Positions 42,264-49,985 of a stretch of 64,000 nt of DNA are shown here, one piece after another (the stretch's first letter is position 1; every line of letters begins with the position of its first letter). The stretch is taken from the NCBI RefSeq assembly GCF_016921195.1, contig NZ_JAFGYF010000004.1:124001-188000 (forward strand), read 5' to 3'. This stretch comes from Cellulosimicrobium cellulans (GTDB lineage: Bacteria > Actinomycetota > Actinomycetes > Actinomycetales > Cellulomonadaceae). A model generated the notes under the pieces. That model did no database searches and was not told where the DNA came from. It was given only the letters and a program-made list of their open reading frames with translations. The position numbers and the translations under genes were made by a program.

Positions 42264-43664
42264 ATGGCCTCCACACCCCCCGAGACCCCGGCGTCGACCG
42301 CGCCCGTCGCCGCCCCGTCGGGCACCGGCTCCACGACACCCGCCGCTCCTGCCCAAGCCGGGCGCATCAGCGCCGGTCTCGTCCTGCTGCTCTCCGCGCT
42401 CACCGCGATCGGGCCGCTGACGATCGACCTCTACCTCTCCGCGTTCCCGCGCATCGTCGACGAGCTCGGCACGACCGAGTCCCGCGTGCAGCTCACGCTC
42501 ACCGCGACCCTCGCCGGGCTCGCGATCGGCCAGCTCCTCATCGGCTCCGTCTCCGACGCGATCGGCCGCCGCGCTCCCCTGCTCGTCTCCCTCGCGGTGT
42601 ACGTCGCCGCGTCCGTGGGGATCGTCTTCGCCGGGTCGGTCGCGGCGCTCACCGGTCTGCGGTTCGTCCAGGGCCTGTCCGCGGCCGCCGGGATGGTGCT
42701 CTCCATGGCGATCGTGCGCGACTCGTTCGAGGGCTACCAGATCGGCAAGGTCATCGCCCGCCTCATGCTCGTCGTGGGCGTCGCGCCGATCCTCGCCCCG
42801 ACCATCGGCGCCCAGTTCCTGCGGCTCGGGTCGTGGCGCGGCATGTTCGTCGCGCTCGCCGTCGTCGGCGCGGTGCTGTTCGTGCTCGTGCTGCTCCGCC
42901 TGCGCGAGACGCTGCCGGCCGAGCGCCGGCGTTCCGGCGGGACCGTCGCCGCCCTGCGCTCCTACGGCTCGCTCCTGGGCGACTGGTCGTTCATCGGCCT
43001 CGCGCTCATCGCCGGCTTCTACATGGCCGCGATGTTCACGTACATCTCGGCGTCGACGTTCGTGTTCCAGGACTACTTCGGCATGTCCGCCCAGCAGTAC
43101 GCGATCGTGTTCGGCGTCGGCGCGGTGTCCGTGACGGCGGGCAGCCAGATCAACGGCGCGCTCGTGGGCCGCGTCGCGCCCGAGCGCATCCTCCAGGGCG
43201 CGGTCGCCGCCGGGTTCGTGCTCTCGGGCGGGCTTCTCGTCGCAGCGATCGCCGGCGGTGGGCTCGCGTGGCTCGTCCCGCTCATCGTCCTCACGCTCGG
43301 CACCGCGGGCTTCGTCATGCCCTCGGTCCCGGCCATCGCGCTCGAGCGCAACGCGCACCGCGCCGGGAGCGCCGCCGCGCTCATCGGGGCCTTCCAGTTC
43401 GGCGTCGGCGCGATCGTCGCACCGGTGACCGGCCTGCTCGGCGGCTCGCCGCCCGTGACGATGGCCGCCGTGATGTTCGGCGTCGTCGTGATCGCCGGCG
43501 CGGTCCTCCTGGGCCTGCGCCACACGTTCGGAGCGCCCGTCCCGGACGACGCCGTCGACGCGCTCACCGCGCACGACCAGCCCCGCCACGAGGCGGACGT
43601 CGACGTCCCCGACGACGCCGCGACGCTCGCCGAGGCCGCGGTGCTCGCCGACCGCCCCACCTGA
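42264..43664 (+). CDS. Bcr/CflA-type MFS drug efflux transporter
   Basis: A 466-residue major facilitator with twelve helices of the Bcr/CflA (DHA1) type: TAIGPLTIDLYLSAFPRIV, RVQLTLTATLAGLAIGQLL, GSVSDAIGRRAPLLVSL (motif A) and GLSAAAGMVLSMAIVRDSF. It should export drugs or sulfonamide-like compounds using the proton gradient. Both ends are soluble; the tail (HDQPRHEADVDVPDDAAT) is acidic. ATG 42264 is preferred; an in-frame GTG 15 nt upstream is an alternative. No strong ribosome site. Confidence 0.9.
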   Translation: MASTPPETPASTAPVAAPSGTGSTTPAAPAQAGRISAGLVLLLSALTAIGPLTIDLYLSAFPRIVDELGTTESRVQLTLTATLAGLAIGQLLIGSVSDAIGRRAPLLVSLAVYVAASVGIVFAGSVAALTGLRFVQGLSAAAGMVLSMAIVRDSFEGYQIGKVIARLMLVVGVAPILAPTIGAQFLRLGSWRGMFVALAVVGAVLFVLVLLRLRETLPAERRRSGGTVAALRSYGSLLGDWSFIGLALIAGFYMAAMFTYISASTFVFQDYFGMSAQQYAIVFGVGAVSVTAGSQINGALVGRVAPERILQGAVAAGFVLSGGLLVAAIAGGGLAWLVPLIVLTLGTAGFVMPSVPAIALERNAHRAGSAAALIGAFQFGVGAIVAPVTGLLGGSPPVTMAAVMFGVVVIAGAVLLGLRHTFGAPVPDDAVDALTAHDQPRHEADVDVPDDAATLAEAAVLADRPT

Positions 43665-43681
43665 CCCGGTCGGGTCCCGCG

Positions 43682-43711
43682 CGGAGACGACGGCAACGTC
43701 GTGCTCGACAC
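43682..43711. repeat. Intergenic repeat R3, right half of R1
   Basis: This 30-nt segment matches R1's right half with about four differences and ends in the same GTGCTCGACACGG. It overlaps an alternative GTG start of the glycosylase gene. Confidence 0.5.
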
Positions 43712-43724
43712 GGAGAATGGGTGG

Positions 43725-44543
43725 GTGACGCCCGACGACCCCGACTACCCGCTCGCGGCCCGCACCGCGCCGTCGCTCGCGGCGCTCGACGCGCGCCTCG
43801 TCGAGTGCCGTGCCTGCCCGCGGCTCGTCGCGTGGCGTGAGCACGTCGCCCACGTCAAGCGCGCGTCGTTCCGCGACGACGACTACTGCGCCCGGCCCGT
43901 GCCCGGGTTCGGCGACGAGCACGCGGGGATCCTCGTCGTCGGGCTGGCCCCCGCCGCGCACGGCGCGAACCGGACCGGCCGCATGTTCACGGGCGACCGC
44001 AGCGGCGACTTCCTCTTCGCGTCCATGCACCGCACGGGCCTGGCCAACCAGGCGACCTCGGTGTCGGCGGACGACGGCCTGCGCCTCACCGGGATCCGCG
44101 TCACCGCCCCGGTGCGGTGCGCCCCGCCGGACAACAAGCCCACCCCTGACGAGCGGCACCGCTGCGGGCCGTACCTCGCGCGGGAGGTCGAGCTGCTCGG
44201 GGAGACCGTGCGCGTCGCCGTCGTGCTCGGCGGCTTCGGGTGGCAGGCGCTCCTGTCCACGCTCGCCGAGCAGGGGTGGGACGTGCCGCGCCCCCGCCCA
44301 CGGTTCGCGCACGGCGCGGAGGTGACGCTGCGTCGTCGGGCACCGGCGCCGGGCGCCGCGGTGGCTCGCCCCGAGGGCCAGGTGCCCGACGGCGGGCAGA
44401 CGCCCTCCGAGCAGAGCCTCACGCTCCTGGGGTGCTTCCACGTGAGCCAGCAGAACACCTTCACCGGGCGTCTCACGCCCCGGATGCTCGACGACGTGCT
44501 GCTCCGCGCCCGCCACCTCGCCGGCCTCGGTGCCCCGGGCTGA
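43725..44543 (+). CDS. Family 5 uracil-DNA glycosylase (UdgB type)
   Basis: A 272-residue uracil-DNA glycosylase of family 5. The active-site segment GLAPAAHGANRTGRMFTGDR is the UdgB motif; LVECRACPRLVAWRE with CPPDNKPTPDERHRC-like cysteines (VRCAPPDNKPTPDERHRCGP) suggests the Fe-S cluster of this family. GCFHVSQQNTFTGRLT near the end is the second catalytic region. It removes uracil, and often hypoxanthine, from deaminated DNA. GTG 43725 chosen because GGAGA is 8 nt upstream; GTG 43701 lies inside repeat R3. A basic, Gln/Pro-rich insert (about 205-232) is unusual. Confidence 0.88.
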   Translation: MTPDDPDYPLAARTAPSLAALDARLVECRACPRLVAWREHVAHVKRASFRDDDYCARPVPGFGDEHAGILVVGLAPAAHGANRTGRMFTGDRSGDFLFASMHRTGLANQATSVSADDGLRLTGIRVTAPVRCAPPDNKPTPDERHRCGPYLAREVELLGETVRVAVVLGGFGWQALLSTLAEQGWDVPRPRPRFAHGAEVTLRRRAPAPGAAVARPEGQVPDGGQTPSEQSLTLLGCFHVSQQNTFTGRLTPRMLDDVLLRARHLAGLGAPG

Positions 44544-44648
44544 GCCGGCGACGCTCCGAGACGCACCCGAGCGAGGACCCGCGCGGGGGCGGCTCACCGT
44601 CCGGCGCGTCGAGCGGTGACGAGCCGACTGTGCGGGCCCCGCGGGCGG

Positions 44649-44813
44649 CTACCGCGTCGCGGTCGTCGGGGACTGGCGCCGCGGGGCGTCCGCCCAGCGG
44701 AGACGCTCGGCGACGCGTGGCAGGGCGCGGCCCACGAGCCGGAGCTGCTCACGACGCGCGATGACCTCCATGCGCCGCAGCTCGCGCTCGAGCGGGGACG
44801 ATGCTGCTGACAT
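44649..44813 (-). CDS. 54-residue basic helical protein with strong ribosome site
   Basis: A small ORF too short for usual gene callers: MSAASSPLERELRRMEVIAR, then REQLRLVGRALPRVAERLRW and a short tail. It is Arg/Leu-rich with a heptad-like helical pattern. The ATG at 44813 has AGGAG about 8 nt upstream, and codon third positions are strongly GC-biased. Function unknown. Confidence 0.6.
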   Translation of the reverse strand: MSAASSPLERELRRMEVIARREQLRLVGRALPRVAERLRWADAPRRQSPTTATR

Positions 44814-44998
44814 TGCTGCTCTCCTTCGACGGCGCCGGGACGCCCCGGCCGGACCGGGCGCCCACCCGGCGATGACGCTCGACGACCGCGAACCTCGGTC
44901 GCCGCTCCTGCCCCCGTACGAGAGAGACGGAGGAGGGACCGTCTTGTGACATCGTGACCCGGTCAGGACCGCGACGATCGCACGACGGCCGCCTCCCC

Positions 44999-45004
44999 TA
45001 CGGT
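44999..45004 (+). promoter_or_regulatory. -10 box TACGGT upstream of small membrane protein
   Basis: TACGGT lies 8 nt before an ATG at 45013 and 23 nt before the preferred start at 45028. The flanking CCTACGGTGGGT is identical to 24274-24285. Confidence 0.45.
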
Positions 45005-45027
45005 GGGTGCCGATGACGGGAGGATCC

Positions 45028-45357
45028 ATGGCGGAGGGCGGTGAGACCCGGCCCCGGGCGCGGACGGCGGTGCTGGTCGCCGTCCTCGGGATCGCGCTCC
45101 TCGCGTGGGCCGCGTCGTTCCCCGTCGTGTGCCCGCTCGCCGGCGCCGTCCAGTGCGGCACGTCGGCGGACCGCTGGCGCACCGCGGCCGTGTGCGCCGT
45201 GGTAGTCGTCGTCGCGCTCGCGCTGTATCTCGTCGCGCGTCCGCGCGTGCGTCCAGGACCGCCGAGCACGACGCTCCTCGCCGCGTTCGTCGCGGTCGTG
45301 CTCGTCGCCGGTGTGGTCACGACCGGCTCGACGGGGTTCCTCCCGCCGACGTTCTGA
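45028..45357 (+). CDS. Small three-helix membrane protein
   Basis: A 109-residue protein with three hydrophobic segments (TAVLVAVLGIALLAWAASFP, TAAVCAVVVVVALALYLVA and TTLLAAFVAVVLVAGVV) and two Cys in the first loop (VVCPLAGAVQCG). ATG 45028 has GGGAGG 4 nt upstream; the leaderless ATG 45013 is an alternative adding five residues. Not recognised. Confidence 0.65.
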   Translation: MAEGGETRPRARTAVLVAVLGIALLAWAASFPVVCPLAGAVQCGTSADRWRTAAVCAVVVVVALALYLVARPRVRPGPPSTTLLAAFVAVVLVAGVVTTGSTGFLPPTF

Positions 45358-45371
45358 GGGGACGCCCCGCG

Positions 45372-45800
45372 TCAGCCGGCAGGAAGAGCCGACTCCTCGT
45401 ACTGCTCGACGAACTCGCCCGTCGGGGCGATGGGCGTGATGACGTCGATCAGGACACCGTTCGGGTCGGCGGTGATGAAGTGCCGCTGGCCGAACGCCTC
45501 GTCGCGCAGCGAGCGCAGGATCGGCAGGCCCGCCGCGACGAGGCGGTCGTGGACGGCGTCGACGTCCTCGACCTCGAGGTTGAGCAGCAGCCCGCTCGCC
45601 CTTCCCCGCCCGCGCTCGGGGATCGTCTCGTGGTCGCCGTCCAGGACCGCGAGGTTCACGGACTCGTCGTCCGTCGACTGCAGGTGGACGTACCAGTCGC
45701 TCGTGAAGAGCGGCCGGAAGTCGAGGTGCTCGACGTAGAACGCCGCCGTCGCGGCGACGTCGCCGGTCATGATCACCGGGTACCAGCTCGTGATGCGCAC
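45372..45800 (-). CDS. VOC (glyoxalase/bleomycin resistance) superfamily protein
   Basis: A 142-residue vicinal-oxygen-chelate protein: [79 protein letters not shown]. Such proteins bind or modify small molecules via a metal. GTG 45800 with AAGGAGAAGG upstream. Divergent from a TetR gene across an AT-rich 74-bp region, so it is probably the TetR target. Confidence 0.85.
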   Translation of the reverse strand: MRITSWYPVIMTGDVAATAAFYVEHLDFRPLFTSDWYVHLQSTDDESVNLAVLDGDHETIPERGRGRASGLLLNLEVEDVDAVHDRLVAAGLPILRSLRDEAFGQRHFITADPNGVLIDVITPIAPTGEFVEQYEESALPAG

Positions 45801-45822
45801 GGTCCTTCTCCTTCTGATCGAC

Positions 45823-45869
45823 CTAAGAAACAAACAGGCTGCATGTATCTAAGAATGACCTACAGTCTG
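45823..45869. promoter_or_regulatory. Duplicated CTAAGAA...ACAG-N-CTG module between VOC and TetR genes
   Basis: CTAAGAA (45823-45829) followed by ACAGGCTG (45834-45841) is repeated as CTAAGAA (45849-45855) and ACAGTCTG (45862-45869). The second module covers a TACAGT -10 box (45861-45866) 8 nt before the TetR ATG. This AT-rich block is the likely TetR operator and autoregulatory site. Confidence 0.5.
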
Positions 45870-45874
45870 TCGGT

Positions 45875-46525
45875 ATGCAAGAGACCCGCCGCACCAACGC
45901 CGAGCGCACCCTCGCTACCCGGACCGCTCTCGTCGCCGCGGCGCGCGAGCTGTTCGTCGACCCCGGGTACGCGGCCGCCTCGACGCCGCAGATCGCCACG
46001 GCCGCGCACGTCACGCGCGGCGCGCTGTACCACCACTTCGCGGACAAGCGCGAGCTGTTCCGGGCGGTCGTCGAGGCCGAGGCGGAAGCCGTCGCGCGGC
46101 AGATCGAGGAGCGGACCGACGCACCCGACGCTCCCGACGCACCCAGCAAGCTCGTCGAGGGCGCACGCGCCTACCTCGACGCGATGGCGGTCCCCGGCCG
46201 GACGCGCCTGCTGCTCGTCGACGCCCCGGCCGTGCTCGGCCCCACCGAGTCCGACTCGCTCGATGCGCGCCACGCCCGCCGGACGCTCCGCGCGGGCCTC
46301 GCCGCCGCGCTCGAGGCCTCGCCCGACGGCGGACGCGCCGCCGACGCAGCCCGCGTCGGGGACGACGTCGCGCAGGACGACCGCCTCGATGCGATGACCC
46401 TCTTGCTCTCCGCAGCCTTCGACCGCGCCGCGCTCGCGCTCGACGGCGGCGCCCCGCCGCACGCGGTGCGCGCGGCGGTCACCGAGCTCGTGGAGCGGGT
46501 GTGCGCGCCGCGACCCGCTCGATGA
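45875..46525 (+). CDS. TetR family transcriptional regulator
   Basis: A 216-residue TetR regulator. The helix-turn-helix lies at about residues 12-58 (RTALVAAARELFVDPGYAAA, STPQIATAAHVTRGALYHHF ADKRELF in part); the rest is a helical ligand-binding domain (LLLVDAPAVLGPTESDSLDA). ATG 45875 with a -10 box 8 nt upstream, so probably leaderless. The ligand is unknown; the divergent VOC gene is the likely target. Its 3' end overlaps, on the other strand, the tail of a decayed methyltransferase. Confidence 0.9.
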   Translation: MQETRRTNAERTLATRTALVAAARELFVDPGYAAASTPQIATAAHVTRGALYHHFADKRELFRAVVEAEAEAVARQIEERTDAPDAPDAPSKLVEGARAYLDAMAVPGRTRLLLVDAPAVLGPTESDSLDARHARRTLRAGLAAALEASPDGGRAADAARVGDDVAQDDRLDAMTLLLSAAFDRAALALDGGAPPHAVRAAVTELVERVCAPRPAR

Positions 46526-46692
46526 CACCTGTGTCGCCCAGGCGCAGGTCGACGTCGATCCCGAGCTCCGCGGTCCGGCGCCGCGCGACCTGGAGCATCC
46601 CGGGGCTCCGCTCGACGCCCGTCAGGTGGCCGTCGAGCACCGCCGTCGGGTAGTGCGCGAGGTTGAGCCCCCGCACCCAGCTCTCGTCCGCC
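46526..46692 (-). pseudogene. Class I SAM-dependent methyltransferase remnant
   Basis: Minus-strand translation gives GLNLAHYPTAVLDGHLTGVE and SPGMLQVARRRTAELGIDVD LRLGD-type sequence, matching the SAM-binding motif I/II region of UbiE/COQ5-like methyltransferases (GTGLNLPHYP...GVDLSPGML). The preceding ELGAG, expected to be continuous, is in another frame at 46669-46683, implying a deletion of about 4 nt. The N-terminus and everything after LRLGD are missing, replaced by sbcC upstream and the TetR 3' end downstream. Confidence 0.65.
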
Positions 46693-46706
46693 CGGCACCG
46701 CCCTGC

Positions 46707-49700
46707 TCACGCTCGCACGGTCAGCGTGCTCCCACCTCCGGGCACGCGGCGGACCTCGATGCGCTCGGCGATGGACTGCTTGAGCGCCTCCACGTGAGAC
46801 ACGACGCCCACGACGCGCCCACCCGCCCGGAGCCGCCCGAGTGCCGCGAGGACGGCCTCGAGCGTCTCGGGGTCCAGGCTGCCGAAGCCCTCGTCGACGA
46901 AGAGCGTCCCCAGCTCGACGCCTCCCGCCTCCGCGGTGACGACGTCGGCGAGACCGAGCGCCAGGCACAAGGACACGTAGAACGTCTCGCCGCCCGACAG
47001 CGTGCGGGGGTCGCGCTCGCGTTCGGTCACGTGGTCGAGGACCTTCATGGCGAGCCCGCGCTTGTGCGCGCGGACGTCTTCGCGCGTCGCGCTGCGCACG
47101 AGCTCGTACCGGCCCGACGACATCTCGGCGAGGCGCTCGTTCGCCGCCGCGACGACGTCCTCGAACCGCTGGACGAGGACGAACGTGGCGAGCGTGAGCG
47201 CGTGCTCGTTGTCGCCGGAGCCCGCCGTGAGCGCGGCCATGCGCGCGACCGGGCCGGCCGCGTCCCGGGCTCGCACCCAGTCGTCGACGGCCGCGCCGAC
47301 CCCCTCGGCGGCGGCGTCCGCCGCCTGCGCCTGCCGCGCGACGAGCTCGTGCCGTCGCGCGGCGGCACGCGCGGCCGCCTCCGCCTCGGCGACCACGGCC
47401 CGCGCCGCCGTGACGTCCGGGCGCGCGTCCTCAGGCAGGTCCGCGAGGGCGGGTTCGGCGAGCCCCGCCGCGGTGGCGGCCCGCGCCGCCTCGTGCTCGG
47501 CGACGCGCTGCGCGAGCGCGCGACGGTCCTGCTCGCCGAGGACGGCGTCCAGCGCCTCGGACGCGTCCGCGAACCCGGACCTGTCGACGAGCGCGCCGAG
47601 CTCGGCCGCACGCTCGTCGACCGCCTTCCGGGCGCCGTCGACCGCCGCCCCGGCGTCCGCGAGCGCGTCGATCGTCCGGACCCGCTCCTCGAGCGCCGCG
47701 GCGAGCACCGCGACGGGGTTGCGCGGGCCGCCCTCGTCAGCGAGCACGTCCGGCAGGTCGACGTGCGCCACTAGCGGTCCCGCCGCAGCGAGCTCCGCGC
47801 GGATCTCGGCCCGGTCGGCGTCGAGCGCCGCCTCCAGCTCCTCGAGGCGGGCCGTCGTCCCGGCGATGACCTCCGCGAGCGCGGCGGCGCGCTCCTGGAG
47901 ATCGGCGGTCGCGCGGTCGAGGGCATCGAGCTCGCGCTCGGCGTCCGCGCGCTCGCGCGCCGCCCTCCGCGCGTCCGCGACCAGCGCGTCCACCTCGGCG
48001 ACGCGTCCCGCGGCCTCGTCAGGCGTGAGGCCCTCCGCGTCCCGACGGCGCGCGGTCAGGCGCTCCGCCAGCACCTCGGCGCCCGCGGAGGCGTCGTGCA
48101 GCGCCCGCTCCGCCTCGACCCGGTCACGCTCCGCGTCGTCGACGTCCTGCGCCGACGGGTGGCCGTCCGCGAGCGGTGCCGGGTCGGGGTGGTCCGTGCC
48201 GCCGCACACCGGGCAGGGGCACGCCTCGGTGAGACCCGCCGCGAGCTCGCCCGCGAGCCCGGCGATACGGGCAGCCCGGACGCGCGCCTCGTGCTCGACG
48301 GCCGCCGTCGCGACCACGGCGGCCTGCGCCCGCTCGGTGCGTGCCACCTCCTCGTCGCGCGCGAGCGCCGCCGCCTCGCGCGCGGCGCGCTCGACCGCAC
48401 GAGCGCGCAACGCCCTCTCCTGGAGCGCCCCGAGCGACCCCGCGGTCTCGGCGAGCCCCGCGAGCCGCACACGGAGCTCCTCGCGGCGAGCGGGCCGCGC
48501 GGCGAGCTCGTGGAGGACGCGCGCCCGTTCCTCGGTCGCGTGCGCGACGTCCTTGCGGCCGTCGGCGAGCTCACGGTCGCGGGCCGGGAGCGACGCGCCG
48601 ACGGCGAGCAGGCGCGTCGCGCGCACGGCGGCCGTCGCGACGTCGGCACGCAGCGCCTCGAGCGTCGTGGCGTCGGCATCGGCGAGGTCCACGGGCACGC
48701 CCGTCCGGGCGAGCGCGAGCCGGTCCCGCGCAGCGGCGAGGAGCTGCTCCGCGCGCGCGAGACCTTGCGCCGCGGGAGCGACGACGGCGGCACGCGCCGC
48801 GGCGTCCAGGCGGCGTCGGTCCGCGGCGACCCGCGGTTCCTCGTCCGCGAGGCGGGCGGCCTCGGCGCGCAGCCGCGCGCGTCTCGCGACGGCGTCCGCG
48901 AGCGCGCGCTCGGCGTCGAGGCGGTCCCGCGCCGCGACGAGAGTCGCGTTCGCCGCGACCTCGTGCGCGGCCAGCGCGTCCGCCTCGGCGGCGAGCCGCC
49001 GGGCGTGCGCGACGGCGAGCGCGTGGACCCCGGCAGCCCGCGCCGCCGTGCCCTCGTCCGCCTCAGGGCGGGTGTCGCAGGGGTCGGTCACGACCACCGG
49101 CACGTCCTGCCCGGCCTCGGGAACGGGCACTCCGTCCGGAGCCGGCGACTCGTCCGGGCCGGCCGCGTCGCCCGCCGGCCGGATCTCGGCCACGGCCCGC
49201 GCGACGTCGTCCTCGTCGGCCCGCCGCAGCCGCGCGTCGTCCTGCGCGGCCTCGCGCAGCCGCCGGGCGACGTCGGGCACGAGCCCCGCCGCCCCGGTGA
49301 ACCGCTCGACCGCGCCGCGCACACCCTGCCGCGCGCCGTCCGACCGTGCGCGCGCCGCGCGCGCGAGCTCCGCGAGCCGCACCGCGGCGCGGTGGTAGAG
49401 CTCGGTGCCGAAGACCTTCTGCAGCAGCACGGCCCTGTCCTCGGGCTTCGCGCGCAGGAACGTCGCGAACTCGCCCTGCGGCAGCACCACGGTCTGCACG
49501 AGCTGGCGCCGGTCGAGGCCGACGATCCCGCGGATCTCCTCCCCCGCCTCGTCGAGCCTCGCGGACAGCAGCTCGCCCGGCGGGTCCGGGGCGTCCGGGT
49601 CGGCGTCGGACGACGGCACTCCGGCGAGCCGCCAGAGCCGCACCGACGCCTGCTGGACGGTCGTGCCGGTGCCGCGCTTCTTGGGCCGGCGGTACTCGGG

Positions 49701-49985
49701 CGTCCGGCGTACGCGGTACACGCCCGACGGGACCTCCAGCACGAGGTCCACGAAGGACTCGACCTCAGGTGCCGCGAACGCCGAGCGGAGGCGGTCGTCG
49801 CTCGCCGCGTCGGACGCGACCTTGCCGTACAGCGCGAAGACGATCGCGTCGATGACCGTCGACTTGCCCGCGCCCGTGGGCCCGTCGAGCAGGAAGATCC
49901 CGGACGCGCCGAGGGACGCCAGGTCGATGCGATGGCGGCCGGCGAACGGTCCGATCGCCTGGAAGGTCAGCGAGTGCAGGTGCAT
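46707..49985 (-). CDS. sbcC: Exonuclease SbcCD subunit C
   Basis: A 1092-residue SMC-like ATPase. Walker A GPTGAGKSTVIDAIVFALYG is at about residues 36-55, two long Ala/Arg/Glu coiled coils flank the zinc hook CPVCGG (about residue 588), and the C-terminal head has signature TLSGGETFYVSLCLALGL and Walker B GTLFVDEGFGSLD. With SbcD it cleaves hairpins and blocked DNA ends. ATG 49985 overlaps the sbcD stop by 1 nt (TGATG), so the two are coupled. Confidence 0.95.
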   Translation of the reverse strand: MHLHSLTFQAIGPFAGRHRIDLASLGASGIFLLDGPTGAGKSTVIDAIVFALYGKVASDAASDDRLRSAFAAPEVESFVDLVLEVPSGVYRVRRTPEYRRPKKRGTGTTVQQASVRLWRLAGVPSSDADPDAPDPPGELLSARLDEAGEEIRGIVGLDRRQLVQTVVLPQGEFATFLRAKPEDRAVLLQKVFGTELYHRAAVRLAELARAARARSDGARQGVRGAVERFTGAAGLVPDVARRLREAAQDDARLRRADEDDVARAVAEIRPAGDAAGPDESPAPDGVPVPEAGQDVPVVVTDPCDTRPEADEGTAARAAGVHALAVAHARRLAAEADALAAHEVAANATLVAARDRLDAERALADAVARRARLRAEAARLADEEPRVAADRRRLDAAARAAVVAPAAQGLARAEQLLAAARDRLALARTGVPVDLADADATTLEALRADVATAAVRATRLLAVGASLPARDRELADGRKDVAHATEERARVLHELAARPARREELRVRLAGLAETAGSLGALQERALRARAVERAAREAAALARDEEVARTERAQAAVVATAAVEHEARVRAARIAGLAGELAAGLTEACPCPVCGGTDHPDPAPLADGHPSAQDVDDAERDRVEAERALHDASAGAEVLAERLTARRRDAEGLTPDEAAGRVAEVDALVADARRAARERADAERELDALDRATADLQERAAALAEVIAGTTARLEELEAALDADRAEIRAELAAAGPLVAHVDLPDVLADEGGPRNPVAVLAAALEERVRTIDALADAGAAVDGARKAVDERAAELGALVDRSGFADASEALDAVLGEQDRRALAQRVAEHEAARAATAAGLAEPALADLPEDARPDVTAARAVVAEAEAAARAAARRHELVARQAQAADAAAEGVGAAVDDWVRARDAAGPVARMAALTAGSGDNEHALTLATFVLVQRFEDVVAAANERLAEMSSGRYELVRSATREDVRAHKRGLAMKVLDHVTERERDPRTLSGGETFYVSLCLALGLADVVTAEAGGVELGTLFVDEGFGSLDPETLEAVLAALGRLRAGGRVVGVVSHVEALKQSIAERIEVRRVPGGGSTLTVRA

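Noticed and set aside
44435-44448. CTTCCACGTGAGCC as a parS site
   Set aside because: Four mismatches to the consensus, explained by coding for His-Val-Ser in the glycosylase motif.
46787-46800. CCTCCACGTGAGAC as a second parS site
   Set aside because: Only 11 of 14 bases match and the symmetric arms are broken; it falls in sbcC coding sequence.
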